Shown: positions 12,601 to 24,620 of the stretch, in pieces | Numbering within the stretch: position 1 is the stretch's first letter | How the letters are laid out: every line of letters starts with the position of its first letter | NCBI RefSeq assembly: GCF_030463535.1 | Contig: NC_132880.1 | Coordinates: 41,235,842-41,299,841, forward strand | Length of the DNA: 64,000 nt | Source: Salminus brasiliensis | Lineage: Eukaryota > Chordata > Actinopteri > Characiformes > Bryconidae | Reading direction: 5' to 3' | The notes under the pieces: model-generated | Seen by the model: the letters and a program-made list of their open reading frames with translations, nothing else | Database searches by the model: none | Told to the model about the DNA's origin: nothing | Made by a program: the position numbers and the translations under genes

Positions 12601-15600
12601 TTATTCAAACCTTCGGGTCAAACAGATTGCACTGAAAATGGTATGCAAGTATCTGCAGAACTGAATAATGTGAAGGAGAGTTTTCTCACTGCAGCTACAG
12701 CAGGTGCAACTCTCATTCCCATTTATATGTTCTTGACCTTATACCAAGGCCACATAGCTGAGACTACAGAGCACTTCTCTGATAACAATATCCTCATCTG
12801 TATGGAACTGAGAGAGAGCTGGAGAGAGACCGATCTCATGTGGGACCTTGACTTTCGTACCAAGGGCCCCTCGCTTAGACATACCAGCCCATGAGGCCAG
12901 ATAGCATATGAAACTTTCAGATACTACTATTGTGAGAGTATTGAATTACTTAGATGTTGTACTTGCGTTAGGTAATGCTGTCCAGTGAGTTTATTGTTGT
13001 TATTATTAAGCAAAGAAGCTAGATTGTCTGCATTATTTAAAATGAATTAAAATTAAATTAAAATAAAATAACATTTTTTTTCAGATAACATTAACAATTA
13101 AAAGTCTAGAAATGATTGTAATTATTGTAATAATATTTGGAGATGTACAGGAATATGTTCAATTTTTCTAGTTTTGGTAAGGACCCTTACTGCAGCATTT
13201 TGAAATAATTGAAGTTTACTGAGGTTTCTGCTGGAGCATCCTAACAATAATGCATTGAAATAGTGTAGCCTTGAAGTAATAAAAGCATTTACTAATTTAC
13301 AGCATCATAAGGCATTTCTTAGCCTGGCAGTGTTCCCAAGATGTCCCAAGAAAAGCTGCCCTAGTAATATTAGTTATACGTTGGTCAAATGATAGATCTG
13401 AAGCAATTATGGTGTATCTGCTAAACTGAGAATAACACAGAAATGGGACAGATTTAACATTAGGTTATTTTCTTGCAGCTTTTAGACCCAAAGGGAGAAC
13501 CTCTGTTTTGACATTGTTTAGAAGGAGAAAGTTATGCGACATCCAGCATTTTACACAGTCCTCAATTTTCTTTAATCTAAGTTCGTCATCAGATTTGGCT
13601 GATATGTACAGTTATGTATTAGTACATATCTACAGGGACTAGATAATCTGTGTTCATAATTACTACTAATTACTAGAAAAGTGTTTAAAGTTAAAACAAC
13701 ACATTCTACGTCATTTAGTATTGCTTAGGCTAGGCAGTAGTAAGCTGTGTTTTTTCTGTCATTTAATTTTTTGGTGGTTTCTGCATGTGTGTTAAAGTAA
13801 GTGGTTCTTGGCCATGTTTAGTAAAAAAAACAAATCAGACTTGCTGGTGATTGGCAGAAGTAGAGACTTGGAATTAATTAACTAAGCTGCCATACCATGG
13901 AATCAGCAGTCACTCAAAGATCAGGCATTTACTCAAATAATTGTTGCCACAATGAGGGCTTGGTTAGTACATAATTCATGCTCCTCCACTTTTGCTCATA
14001 GTTTAAACTTGCTATGAGACTAGGAATGGTCTATACCATGATAACTGCAGCTGCATATCTGATCAAATGGTTAAAATGGTCTATTGTAGTGGTTCCCAAT
14101 CCCCACTTTGTTCTGCATGTTTGTTTGTTTATTTTGCTCTATAAATCAGTCTAACTATTGACTTCTTTCTGAACTTAGTAAATTCAGTTTGAGAAGGGCA
14201 TAACTCTCTATTTTTACTGTGTTTGTATTTGCTCCCTGTTCTTAGAGGCATCGATACCCCTGGTTTTTTGAGAACTGGCCTGATTCTGATACTAGAACTC
14301 AAAGATCTGTGATGCTTATGCAACTTGCACACCAAGTGGAGAAGACCTATGAGGATGAGCCAGGTCAGCCACAGGTAAACCAGATACTGCTCCTTTTAGA
14401 ATGGAACACATGCTTCTAATTGGGCTTAATAAGCAGACCACATACTTATAGAGGATCAGCTTATTCTGCCAGTATGAAAAATAAATTCACTTAGCAATAG
14501 AAGGCAAGACCAGAGCAGCAGTGATGACATTTTATCCATTTTATTCCTTCAAATGTGTCTAATGCATTTTGGTTTGGGAAGACTATACGTAATTATATGT
14601 GGATTTTACAATAATGAGTGCAAAACAGTACCAAAGTATCAGAGCTATACGTGTAATTCTGCACAAAGCATGTGATTCTGTTTGAAAATATTTTTTATAA
14701 AACAACAAATAAATAAATACATGCTTACATCTGTTCATGGTATCATTGACAATGCAACCAGATTGCCTGGTCCGAGAGGTGCTTCTCATTTTAAGAGTCT
14801 CTGTGACTCTGTAACTACATTATGCCATCTTTGGAACAGACTAACCAGCTTAGCAGCCAGCTAGCAGGCTCCCTCAGTTATTCAGTCTAGTTCCTATATT
14901 TACAGAATGAGGTACTGTGAAACTGCAACCCACAAAACAAGGGTTCTTTCAGTGTTGTTTTAAGCTCAAAATATCTGTTCGAATCAAGCTGCTGTGGTGT
15001 AGTGCGTCACCACATCAGCTCACATTGCAAATGATCAACACCTGTTTTCTTAACAGGGAAAAGTAATACTTAAGACATAATGAATAAACCTGGTGGCAGA
15101 AAAGAAAATATTTAAATGTTCTTTATTTCAAGATCGAGTGTGAACGTAGACCTGAGACGTCCTGAGAAACAATTCATTTGAAAAACAATTGCCATTGGTT
15201 CTTAAACTTTTTTTGACTGAGGAGAGGTCATCATTATCCTGCTCACCTCTCCAATTACTTAATTTCTCATGACATCATTATATTAAACTCCAATACATTG
15301 CTTTTTTTGGACTGCTGGGTCAAGGTCAGGACTGCTGAGTCAGAACACCACAAACATATTGATTAAAACAAACTATGTGTATATATTATTATAGGGACAT
15401 GTAAACGTGAAACGATATAATTAAGAGAACAAAGAGTTTAATATATTAAGGAAATAAAACAATCACCCAGTGATTAATGAGCTAAATTAATTAAGTACAT
15501 ACATAAAAAAAACATTAATAATAAGCTGTACTAGAGACTTTTTCTATTATTAAATAATGTCTCATTTGACATCTTTCATAGTGGCAAATTTATTTTTTCA

Positions 15601-18324
15601 TACATTCTGTTTATATCACAATAGTCCTGTCAGTAAAAATTATTTTCCCCTGTTGTAGGAAATGGAACTACAGTGTGCTGACCTTAAGGAAATTAAAAGC
15701 CTGTCATATGATAAAGGTAATTGTATAGGCATCAAATGTAAATTAGTTTATGCTGATAATGTATATGATTAACAGTCACTGCTAAAAGTTGTGATTTGAG
15801 TCTCAGTCTACAAAAGACTACATACAAAATCTTCCACTGTTTTTTTTTCTGTCTCTCTTAGCTATCATGCAGTTACAGAAAATTAGAAAAGCACAGAACC
15901 TTTGTGCTCTCCAAACTTGTATCTCTCCCAAAAAGCAACCAGGTGAGTGCATACTGTGAACCCATGCACAGACACAAAAGGAATTGTATCCAGAATAAAG
16001 ACATTTAAAATGTCAGCTGCATAGAGAATAAAAAAACATTTCAATATAGGGTTTAGTTTTGTACACTTTTCCTGATCTAAACATCTAAACCATTGTTTTC
16101 TGAAGTCTTCAGGATCACTCTTCTCTTTGGCATGATATATCTGGACAATCAGTGTGCTAGATTTAGATTGGACAAAACTGGCCCAAATCAGTGGCTTGTT
16201 ATTAACTCTTGCACTGGTTATTCACCAGTGCTCTTAATTAATTATTTCATTTTGTTCATCTAAAGGGGCAAAAACCTTTTCACACCTGAAGTGCGCATAA
16301 TTGATGCTTTGCACACAAGACATGAAAAAGCACCAAATGTTTGTCAGTTGTCCTTTATTGAGACTTTATTGTGGAATGTTGTAATAAATAGATAATGTAA
16401 ATAAATTCAGACAGAATCTTTTACTGCACAGTGAGCATCTCTTTCATGCTAGCTTGCTGCAGTGGGTTTAGTGTTAGTTTGTCTGTTTGTGTAGAAATTA
16501 ACATTTAAATATTCATTGAATTTCAGCAGCTCAAGAGTTTATTTATTTTAATTTTACTAGTTTTGGTGAAACAAGAGAAAATCGAGACAGAAGTCACAAC
16601 TCGACATTCACCACCGCCTGCTGACTTACCTGAGAAGAGTGAGTTACTAGCAAGCTAAAATCTGTTTCAATGTTCTTCATGGTATCATTTCCATTTCTTT
16701 TTTTTTCTTTTTTTTTGCAGCTGCACAGACTCCAAGGACAGTTTCTAAGCGCAGGAATACTGAACCAGATTCCTCTCATATGTCCCCAACAGTGGTTAAA
16801 CAGATCAAACTTTCAAGTTCTTTGACTTCCATTGAAGAGATGATTAAACAACCAAAACTCCAGACTTGTGACAACCAAATGCCTGATCCTCCCAGTCGAC
16901 ACAGTTCTAAAACCAGAGCCCCAGAAAACACCATCATCGAGGTATCTTCTAAAGAGTCATTACCTCAGGGCCATACCAACTTGAAGACAAAGACCAAACA
17001 CAAAGACAAGCAGAGCCCCAGTCAATTTAATGCAGACCAGACACACGTTACTTGTTCCAGTTCTGCAGTGAGTGCAACAAGACACATCAACAAGTACTCA
17101 CATTCCACCCATAAGCCAACCACCTCAACCAAGTCTTCTAAGAAGTCAGAGGTACAGACCAAATCAGAGGTTGAAAGTTCAGCCAAAACTCTTAAAGATC
17201 ATCGCAGTGCTTCAAATCCTCAACTGATTGCTCAGATACCTTCAGGAATCTGCTCTGATAAAGTTGCACTGAATGAGCAATCTGGGTCAAACATCTCCAA
17301 GACCTGTTTAAAAAGACATTGTTCAGAAAGCAAGGCTGTCTCCTCATTACCCAGGAAAAAACATTTTACTGGTGACCCTTCCAGTCATCTGAAACAATCT
17401 CCTTTAGTGCCGGATAGCCCTGTTCCTTCAGAATCTGCTATTAGGAGGAAGACCTTAGATGAGCGCTTGGCTGATTTTACTCATCTACAGAATAGTCTTT
17501 CCATTTCACTGACATTCCTTTCAGAAGGAATACAGAAATCCCATCCAAATGTCTCAGGAGATCCAGACCCCTGTACCCCTGCTGAGATGGTCCCCTCATA
17601 TCAGCCTTTGAACAAAACTTCCATCTTGGCACCTCAGCAAAAGCATCCCTGTCCTTCCAGTAGTGCCAGTAGTGATCCAGCCATGCAGGCACAGGGGCAT
17701 GAAATTGCTCGACTGCATGAGACAAGTAAAAAAGCACAGAATTATGAAAATCAACAGTTTATCCCTGAAACACTTAATACAAACCTAGTGGCTGCCTCCT
17801 CTGTTGAGTCTGATTGGACAATTACTGCTAATGAAGCAGTCACCTCAGCCTATGCCAGCACAGAGAGCAGTCCCATGTCATACCACATTCCACCACAAAA
17901 TGCTCATTTGTATTTTTCCATGACCTCAAATACCTCAGTCACCAGTCCGGTGATACCTGGATATGCTGTGCCTCCTCAATATTTTTGGTATCAGCAACCT
18001 GATTATGTTTCACCCAGTGCTAGTACTATAGCACATAATTACACTGTAGCAGTAAATGAAAATGCCACGAATGCTGAAGCTGTTCCCCCAGGTCATTCTG
18101 CGAATCTGGGATATCTCACCAATGCCAACTCTGCTTACACTTCCCAAGTAGTTAATCAGTCTCAAGTATACCCGCCTGTTCAGTCCGTCCAGCCTCCAGA
18201 GACATTACAGGCCTACCATCCTTTCTATGCTTACAATCAAGGTCTCCAGCCAGACCAGGTGACCACATTCAGTGGAAGTGTCACCTCAGCTGCTTCTGCA
18301 AATGGACATGTGCCCACTGGCTAG
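1..18324 (+). CDS. Modular U1/matrin-like zinc-finger protein, 5' end outside window (26 exons)
   Basis: I chained these exons by GT-AG sites and matching phase: 1-52, 1005-1115, 2759-2836, 3091-3209, 3365-3475, 3828-3885, 4782-4838, 5183-5254, 5365-5820 (alternative donor after 5832), 7828-7905, 8668-8736, 8814-8953, 9041-9148, 10391-10448, 10890-10973, 11064-11201, 11304-11525, 11778-11855, 11972-12046, 12186-12263, 12374-12507, 14246-14374, 15659-15716, 15862-15942, 16561-16638, 16721-18324 (stop TAG). They sum to 4326 nt, or 1441 codons plus stop, without a frame break. Three modules each hold a finger C-x2-C-x(7 or 11)-H-x5-H followed by helical segments. Pro/Ser-rich linkers separate them, and a 530-residue low-complexity tail ends the protein. 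Basic patches such as SKRR and PRKKH suggest a nuclear protein. U1/matrin-type fingers usually bind RNA or structured nucleic acid, so that role is inferred. I do not recognise the gene. The start codon lies upstream of base 1. Confidence 0.82.
1120..2430 (-). mobile_element. Degenerate Tc1/mariner-like transposon
   Basis: The minus strand carries broken pieces of a Tc1-type transposase. A helix-turn-helix-like stretch with QIIRRVVQEPRTICGELQ lies near 2000, and a C-terminal-like stretch with EEWVKITPEQCMRLV lies near 1300. The plus-strand text between them reads as the reverse complement of a Tc1 body. Frames are interrupted, so it is dead. It lies in the intron between exons 1005-1115 and 2759-2836. 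I could not define both terminal inverted repeats. Confidence 0.65.
2559..2741 (+). repeat. TG/CTG-rich microsatellite next to a splice acceptor
   Basis: About 180 bp of alternating TG broken by regular TCTG steps, ending about 18 bases before the acceptor of the exon at 2759. The open frames in it are low-complexity artefacts. Confidence 0.95.
3608..3684 (+). repeat. (TA)n microsatellite
   Basis: An uninterrupted TA dinucleotide run of roughly 75 bp in the intron before exon 3828-3885 of the zinc-finger gene. Shorter AT runs follow near 3800. Confidence 0.97.
3890..4710 (-). mobile_element. LTR-like element, minus orientation
   Basis: Read on the minus strand, a TATA-like element at 4181-4188 is followed about 200 bases later by AATAAA (plus-strand TTTATT at 3978-3983). 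This TATA-to-polyA layout is typical of a solo LTR. The GC content is higher than the surrounding intron. No internal retroviral genes are present. The outer boundaries are approximate. Confidence 0.4.
6500..6790 (+). repeat. Teleost inverted-repeat element (TTTGGGCACCCC family)
   Basis: The segment from about 6510 contains a TGCAAACATTTGGGCACCCC-type end. A related copy lies at 10460-10768. I know this end as a widespread fish non-autonomous element. No coding capacity is seen. Confidence 0.4.
7030..7460 (+). repeat. Copy of the 22-kb inverted-repeat arm
   Basis: Part of the centre and one arm of the element at 21810-22600 recur here. Shared landmarks are a TTTATACCCTACTACA-like stretch near 7114, an AATCAGCCCCCACC stretch near 7200, and a CCCATGGG stretch near 7389. 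It also contains a short (TC)n run at 7350-7376. Confidence 0.5.
9545..9960 (-). mobile_element. Possible LTR fragment, minus orientation
   Basis: A plus-strand TTTATT at 9626-9631 (AATAAA on the minus strand), a GC-richer body, and a sharp compositional change from flanking intron suggest an LTR-like insertion between exons 9041-9148 and 10391-10448. No partner LTR or internal genes were seen. Confidence 0.3.
10460..10768 (+). repeat. MITE-like element with TTTGGGGACCC ends
   Basis: The left end near 10475 reads AGGTTTGGGGACCC and the right end near 10746 reads GTACCCAAACTTTTGCC, which is a partial inverted complement. It sits only about 15 bases past the donor of the 58-nt exon 10391-10448. 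Confidence 0.5.
12186..15942 (+). other. Module 3 of the zinc-finger gene (five exons)
   Basis: Leader exon 12186-12263 ends in Val-Val-Gly across the junction. Finger exon 12374-12507 starts GLSSVIEC and has YLCVAC with C-x2-C-x11-H-x5-H spacing. Exon 14246-14374 has RHRYPWFFENW and a helix. Exon 15659-15716 is 58 nt. Exon 15862-15942 begins AIMQLQKIRK. Finger and 58-nt exons align by eye with module 2. Introns here are longer and carry repeat-like DNA between 12560 and 13700. Confidence 0.78.
12560..14245. other. Long intron without recognisable exons
   Basis: This intron lies between the finger exon and the aromatic exon of module 3. The part around 13150-13600 looks like an old dispersed repeat, but I could not assign it. 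I saw no splice-bounded frame that fits the module grammar. Confidence 0.4.
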
Positions 18325-19060
18325 ATGGCCACAAGTAAGTCTTGTCTTGACCTGTTAACTGTTACTGTAACCTGATGTTTACCAATTAGAAGGGATTGTT
18401 TTTTTTATAGCTTATTGGTTTATTGGTAATAAGCATCACTTTGTGGTTATAAGATGGTTAAGTTATACTGCATCAGTGCTGTGGTTTGTCATGTTTTATT
18501 TATTTATTCCTTAAAACTGAAGGTCATTTTCTTTCTGATTTCCCACAGACCTCCTCTCTGTGGGAAATCATAAAGAAAATTACCTTCAGTTTAATAAAAA
18601 TGAAACTCCGTAATGAAGACGAGTTTGTCCTAAATATTTGTTTTCTTGATTGTTACATTGATTCTGTTTTTTTTGTTTTTTTTTTAAGCTGCTGTACATT
18701 TTGCTGAATTATTGAAAATCTAAAATAATCTTTTCTTTCTGCCTTTATTTTTTTTTTTAGAAGAACAGAAGACAAACTTCCATTATGTTTACCTAATTGA
18801 ACCAGATCTTTCTCATCTTTATTTGTTCTAAGGTACTTTAACTCAGACAACTATTTAATTTTCTTGACCTTCATCTTGCTCTATCAGCTATGACACTGTT
18901 TTTGTTACATTTTATTAAAACTTGTTTTATCATAGTGTAAATGTTTAAAGTTTGAAAAGGGATCATTTGTAAAGTATATATTTTTTGTTTGTTTGTTTTC
19001 TAATGGTCCTCTTATTTGTACAGATATGTTTGCTAAATAAACACTTAAATTCCTGGAATG
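18325..19060 (+). other. 3' untranslated region of the zinc-finger gene
   Basis: The stop codon is followed by AT-rich DNA with no further coding frame. A canonical AATAAA at 19036-19041 is the best poly(A) signal, so the transcript probably ends near 19060. Confidence 0.6.
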
Positions 19061-19194
19061 TTTGTTTATATCTTCTTTGAGTTTATGGTCTGTAGGAGGG
19101 CCTGATGGATTATTTGTATGTAAGAATACATTATGTACTCATAAACATGTTCTACATGTGTATTCTGCTACAATGACCATGGCAGGAGACAGTC

Positions 19195-19700
19195 AGCATT
19201 GCTGTACACTCAAGATTAGTGTAATACCCGTGGGAGACTGCTAGGGGTGAATCAGGTAAACTGTTTGGAAAAAACCCAAAATTCTGCAGTATTGCGATAG
19301 TCAGCACAATTGGCCTTGCAGGTGTCAGCACTCTTTTAAAAAATAGAGTCGCAAGAACGCAGGACATAAGCGGGTACAAAGGTAACTGGGTTTAGGGGTA
19401 AGGGGCTTTTCACTGGGACATAAGCGGACCCAACCGCGATACATTAAGATAAAAAAAAATATGCGTAGGGGTAACCACAGCATGATAAGGACAGTATATA
19501 AGGCCCAGGCAGAGCCATACCCTTTAGACTGCTTTGGGAGAGTGCTGGCTGTCTCAGGCTAACGCATTATATGTAGTGCCTTAGTCTTCACCTTATTTTG
19601 TACTCTTTATGCAGAAATAAAGGTTATACTCTGCCTTTCTATTGACTATGGAGCTGGATTCTTTTATGCACTATTCTAAATGCTTATTAGCTAATTGGGA
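19195..19700 (+). mobile_element. LTR-like element (probable solo LTR)
   Basis: TATATAAGG at 19495-19503 is followed by AATAAA at 19616-19621, about 120 bases downstream. This is the promoter, R-region and poly(A) arrangement of an LTR. No gag, pol or env coding sequence follows. Boundaries are estimated. Confidence 0.5.
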
Positions 19701-20169
19701 GAATTAGAGAGAAAGTGCCGACAGGCCCTTAAGTAGACCTCTGTAAATCAGCACATCTCCACTATCTCCAGCTTGAGGAAGAGGATTACTAACATTTGTC
19801 TAAAGGATTACTAACATTTGTCTGCGTTCACTGCTACAGATCAAATAAAACTAGTGTTACAAAGTGCCATTAAATCAGGCCTAGATTCCCGGTGTCTTAA
19901 AACAGACCTCACTAAACCTCTAGACTGTTTTCTCTCCTGCTGGGGGGAGCAGATTGATTTAATAGCAGAGCAAATATCTGCTACAACATACAAACCCCTG
20001 TCTCAGTTGGACTGTCTGAGGTAGTAATGAATGTGTGAGTTTAAATACAGGACACTGCAATATTTGGTTATCTTTACACTCCGAGCATATTTTCACACCT
20101 CTTCCCCAAACTTCTACAAAACCTTCCAGAATATCACTGCGGTTTGCTCTTTATTCACAGATATTTAAC

Positions 20170-21145
20170 AAGCATGTCTCCTTGCACAGTATTTTTCTTT
20201 AAAGTCATGGCCCAGACAGACGTGTGTCAGATGTGTTAATGGGTGAGCCTCTGTTTCCTGTTGCAGTGGTGTAGCGTATTCAGCTTCACGGCTGACATAT
20301 AAACTTATCTGGAAATATAACAGAACTGTTGCTCTTAGGATATAGACATGTTTAACGTAAGGGACTCGGAGGAGATGGGCCTTTTCCTTTTCCCCACTTA
20401 TCTCAGTTATAGATAATGAGAATGTTACATGCATGGAACATATGTTTCTCCTGTATCTTTTGGAAAAACATCTTGTGAACATGGCTTGAGTATATAGGCT
20501 GAAGATCAGAAAAGATATATGGAGGAGTCTCGATTGGCACTGAGCGCCAGGCTGCCATGGAGTTTGATTAAGATGTTTGATACTTCTTTTTTCTTTTGAC
20601 TACATCAACATCTCTAAAAGAAATAAACAGTGGCTTGAGAAATCTGCTAAGTCGGCATAACTCCTCCATCTTGAAGAGCTGCTGCTTCTCTGACAGGGTC
20701 ACGAAAGGTCTCTGTGAGAGCAATTTATATTCATATGCTCTAATAGGGTTATTGTATTTTTAAAACATTTAGATGTAGTATGTAATGATCATATAGCAGC
20801 AACTGCATGCACAGCCAGCCATTCCTGAGCAGATAGAAAATTAGGAAAACGGCGGTGATGTAAAGATAACCATGTATGTAGCTGTTTTCTAACTCTGAGC
20901 CTTGTTTCGTGACACATAGGTAAAATAGTAAGTTCACCCAGCAACAACCTTGAGGTTCTAAGGGGCCCAATGAGTGATTCTTCCCTTGAGAATGAGATGT
21001 GCTGGGTCGTTAACTCATGTTAGATATAAGAATTACAGTGTCACGTAGCAGGGGCTTGTAAGTTAGCTTTTTGCAGAAGCTTCAATAAAAAAATCCTCAT
21101 TGCGTCGAGACCAAGACTGGAGTGCATTATTTTTACCACAGTCTC
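20170..21145 (+). mobile_element. Second LTR-like element
   Basis: AATAAA at 21084-21089 is followed within 60 bases by a TTACCACA-like end. The block differs in composition from its surroundings. No internal coding region is visible. This is an inference from layout only. Confidence 0.35.
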
Positions 21146-21809
21146 TAAGTTACCAGTAGGGTTGAAAGAGAATGAAGCATGTACTGCTTGCATGAAATTG
21201 AGTAAGTAAAAACAGCACCGATCTTCTTCCCTTTCACAACATTGGTTGATGAATTGAGCTCAGCTGTGAGGAATACAATTTCTGAGCAAATCCATGAGTC
21301 TCAACCCCCTTGCCATGTCATATAATGGTAAGATGGTGATTCAGAATGACACATTCCTTTCAATACTGTTCTCTGTTTACAGGCTCTTTCAATAGTTGCA
21401 TGTTTTGCGTGGTCCTGGCTCTATACTCCTAGAACCCAGTGATGTCCTGGGACTCTCTATAGGGGAGTGGGGTGAATGGATGTAAGTATAAACAAATATG
21501 GCAGTGTCCCTAGGGTACTTAAATTAGGCTGCAAACATCTGTGACCCATAAGGCCTTAAGGTCAACTTAAGGTCACATACTATAAGAACCCTGTACGCTT
21601 AAGGGATACTCCAACCATGACTTTTCCTTCTCCAACATGGACCTTTAGGATCTCATCAGAATGGAAGTAGCTATTAGAAAATGGGTAAACTGTGGCCATG
21701 AAGGGATGCACATGCTCAACAATACTCAAATAGGCTGTGGAGTTTTGTCAAGCGATGGTTGATTGGTAACACTGGGCCCAAAGTGTGCTGGAAAGAGATT
21801 CCCCAAACC

Positions 21810-22600
21810 ATTATACCACCCTTTGTAGTATATTTATTGGCTATGCAGATGTTCATAGGCCTGAAGGAATGGTATGGAGTTGAGGAATAATATAGTGAGG
21901 CCCATGGGGTAGACTTGGAAAGGAGAGTGTGATCCGTTCCCAGACCTAATGTGAGAAACTGTACATGAACTGAACGGACATAAGATGTTGTTTGAGATTG
22001 GACATACTTTCTGGTGTACATGACAGAGATTTTCAAAGGGTCCAGATGTGTCTGCAGCACATAGACCACGTAAGCAATGGTGGGGGCTAATGATTATTCC
22101 TTATGGATGAAATGCAGACATCCTGCATATGGGAACAGTCCAACAACATATGACGTGTAGTAGGGTATAAAACAGGTGTTCCTTTGTCTGAGAGAGAGAA
22201 GATGGGCACCCAGAATTGGCGGGCTCTCTCCACACTGTACTTTTTATTGGAATAAAATGTTTCATTATTGCAACTATGCAAAAAGGAACACCTCGTGTTT
22301 TATACCCTACTACATGTCATACATATGCTTTTGTACTGTTCTCATATGCAGGATGTCTGCATTTCATACATAAGGGATATTAATCAGCCCCCACCATTGC
22401 TTATGTGGTCTACGTGCTGCATCTTATGTTTGTTCAGTTTATGTACAATTTATGAAATTAGGCCTGGGAATGGATCCCGCTCTCCTTTTCCAAGTCTAAC
22501 CCATGGGCCTCATTATATTATTCCTCAACTCCATACCATTCCTTCAGGCCTATAAACATCTGCATAGCCAATAAATATACTTTAGCTGTATTCAGCAAAA
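21810..22600. repeat. Large imperfect inverted repeat (foldback or head-to-head LTRs)
   Basis: The left arm (about 21810-22180) is the imperfect reverse complement of the right arm (about 22280-22600). Matching landmarks are the CTATGCAGATGTTCATAGG region near 21842 against its complement near 22546, and the GTAGTAGGGTATAAAAC region near 22158 against its complement near 22298. The spacer is about 100 bases. The right arm continues into CCAAT and TATATAAGC motifs at 22568-22609. Confidence 0.7.
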
Positions 22601-23854
22601 TATATAAGCAGGGAAAGTCCCCTTGTTCTGGCAGAAGCTCAACCGTGGAGTAAGTGCACACTGCTCTGTGTTTTCTCGGGCTCCTGCCTAGGTGCCCTTG
22701 CCTTTCCAAGTGGTTTTCCAGCCTTGTGCCCAATAATACAGGTAGGCTCCACCACCACCAAGATAATGATTAATGAATAATTGTCGCTGTCAGGTAAAAA
22801 CCATGTATCTCCATTTTTACCATTGTTCACTTTATTTTACATCATTTAAGTCTGGTTGTTCTTTATATGTTGTAGTTTATTTCTTTAGCGATTTTGTGTG
22901 GATGAAGACGGAGACTCCGCTGATGCTGTCTTCTTGTATATGAAAAAGGTTTATTGCAAAGAAATTTAAAGCATCTTAAGCAGACTCGTTTCTCTGTTCT
23001 CTGAGCTTCAGCCTGTATACTCACAGGTTGTTTTTTAAAAGACACAGGAAGTTTAAGAGCCAACATAGAGAACACACATACATTCTCAACAGTTTTTGTG
23101 TGATAAGGAAAAAGGAAGACTTATTCTGTAGCCCCCTATGGTAAACATTTCCATACAATGATAGACAAAAACACACAAGTAAGTGTACAAAACACTCTCC
23201 AATCACCATATAAGTTCACATTTTAGCCATGAAGCAGAATACACTACAATGTCATCAAATTACAAGCCCAAAATAAACACTAGAAATTATTTGGAATTAA
23301 ATATTTTTTTCTTGAAAAAGAATCACTGAATGTAGAAAATAAATGTTTGGGGTTCAAACTTGGCCACTTTCTGAGCAGCCTGATGTTACCATAATAAAAT
23401 AACCCCCCACTGCCTTTCATCTTTCAGTATCTTTTTCAGGGTTCATTTCCCTTCACTTTAAAGAAGTTGTTATAAAACAAACCATCTATGAAAATAACTA
23501 CCCTGGTTCTATGTTAACCCTTAAAAGCCTTATTATACGTACTCCACACATTTTACTGAAAATCAACCTGATAGTGAAATAATTTAGTGTATTAAAGCAT
23601 TATTTAATAATAGGTGTATAAATAGTAGCGTGTTTCTGCCCCCTGGTGGATTATCCGTGCACTACATGCATTCACACAAACATTCAGATTTCAGATTTTC
23701 AAATATAACACCAAAGCCATGCACACATTGTGTGATTTCTTTTTTTAATTATTGGTCAGGGGGTCAGATAAACATTCCAGGTGTGAATAATCTGAATTTG
23801 CAGGAAATTATCCAAAGCTTTAGGTTTTTAAGAGTAGCAGGCTGTGTGAAGAGA

Positions 23855-24430
23855 GACGCACCTCGACAAGGTCAGAGCTGTGGCTGCAGACACAGAGGAG
23901 TTAACTCTCTACAGCGAATGGAAAACAGGTAAATCAGTCTGCTGGGTTTCTTTATTTGTCTACTTTTGATTAACTTCTTGGGAGCGATGTCGTTGATGAG
24001 AAAATGCCAGCGTAGTAAAGTTTTGGCACTCCTTAAAGTTGATAAAGCAGCCAGTTAATTAAATTCACCTAGTGGCTTAACACCCAAACACTCATACTAC
24101 TTTATACTAACTCTCACCTGTTCCCACTTTTTATTTTCTCGTTCAACACCGAGTTCGTCCCTGTAGGTTAGCTGGTGTGTGTTTACTTGCTCTAATGGAT
24201 GTGTCAAGTTAACGTGAGCTAAATGATGAGGTTTTAACGTTAGCTGAAAGAGGTTTTCTAGATGATCAGAGAACAGTAGATGTGGTAACTTCAGATCCAA
24301 AAAGTATATCTGATGGTCAGGATATCTGATGGCTCTTGTTAAAATAATGTTAATACCCTGGCTGACTTTTTCTACAGGGAAGGAGCTATACGGTTGGATC
24401 AGCCACTACAGAAACGCCATTAATCCTCAC
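23855..24430 (+). other. Possible small transcribed exon pair of unknown gene
   Basis: A donor after 23931 (ACAG then GTAAAT) and an acceptor before 24379 (TTTCTACAG) would splice in phase. They give a short frame of about 50 residues that includes ELYGWISHYRNAINPH and then runs into a repeat and a stop. There is no clear start codon. It could be a non-coding first exon, a relic or chance. Confidence 0.2.
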
Positions 24431-24435
24431 ATCTG

Positions 24436-24620
24436 CAGCGTCATATTCTTCAGTAATCCAGGGATTCAGGGATTCAGTGATTCAGTAATCCAGTGATTCA
24501 GGGATTCAGTAATCCAGTGATTCATTTATTTCGAGGATTCGGTTATTCGGGGATTCGGTTATTCGGGGATTCGGTAATTCAGGTATTCGGTTATTCAGGG
24601 ATTCAGTGATTCAGTTCAGC
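24436..24620 (+). repeat. Short minisatellite of GATTC-type units
   Basis: About 185 bp made of variants of a GGATTCAGT / AATCCAGT / GGTTATTCGG unit, repeated with small changes. No coding capacity. Confidence 0.9.

Noticed and set aside
12643-12894. 83-codon plus-strand frame in an intron of the zinc-finger gene
   Set aside because: No splice sites in the right phase and no module features.
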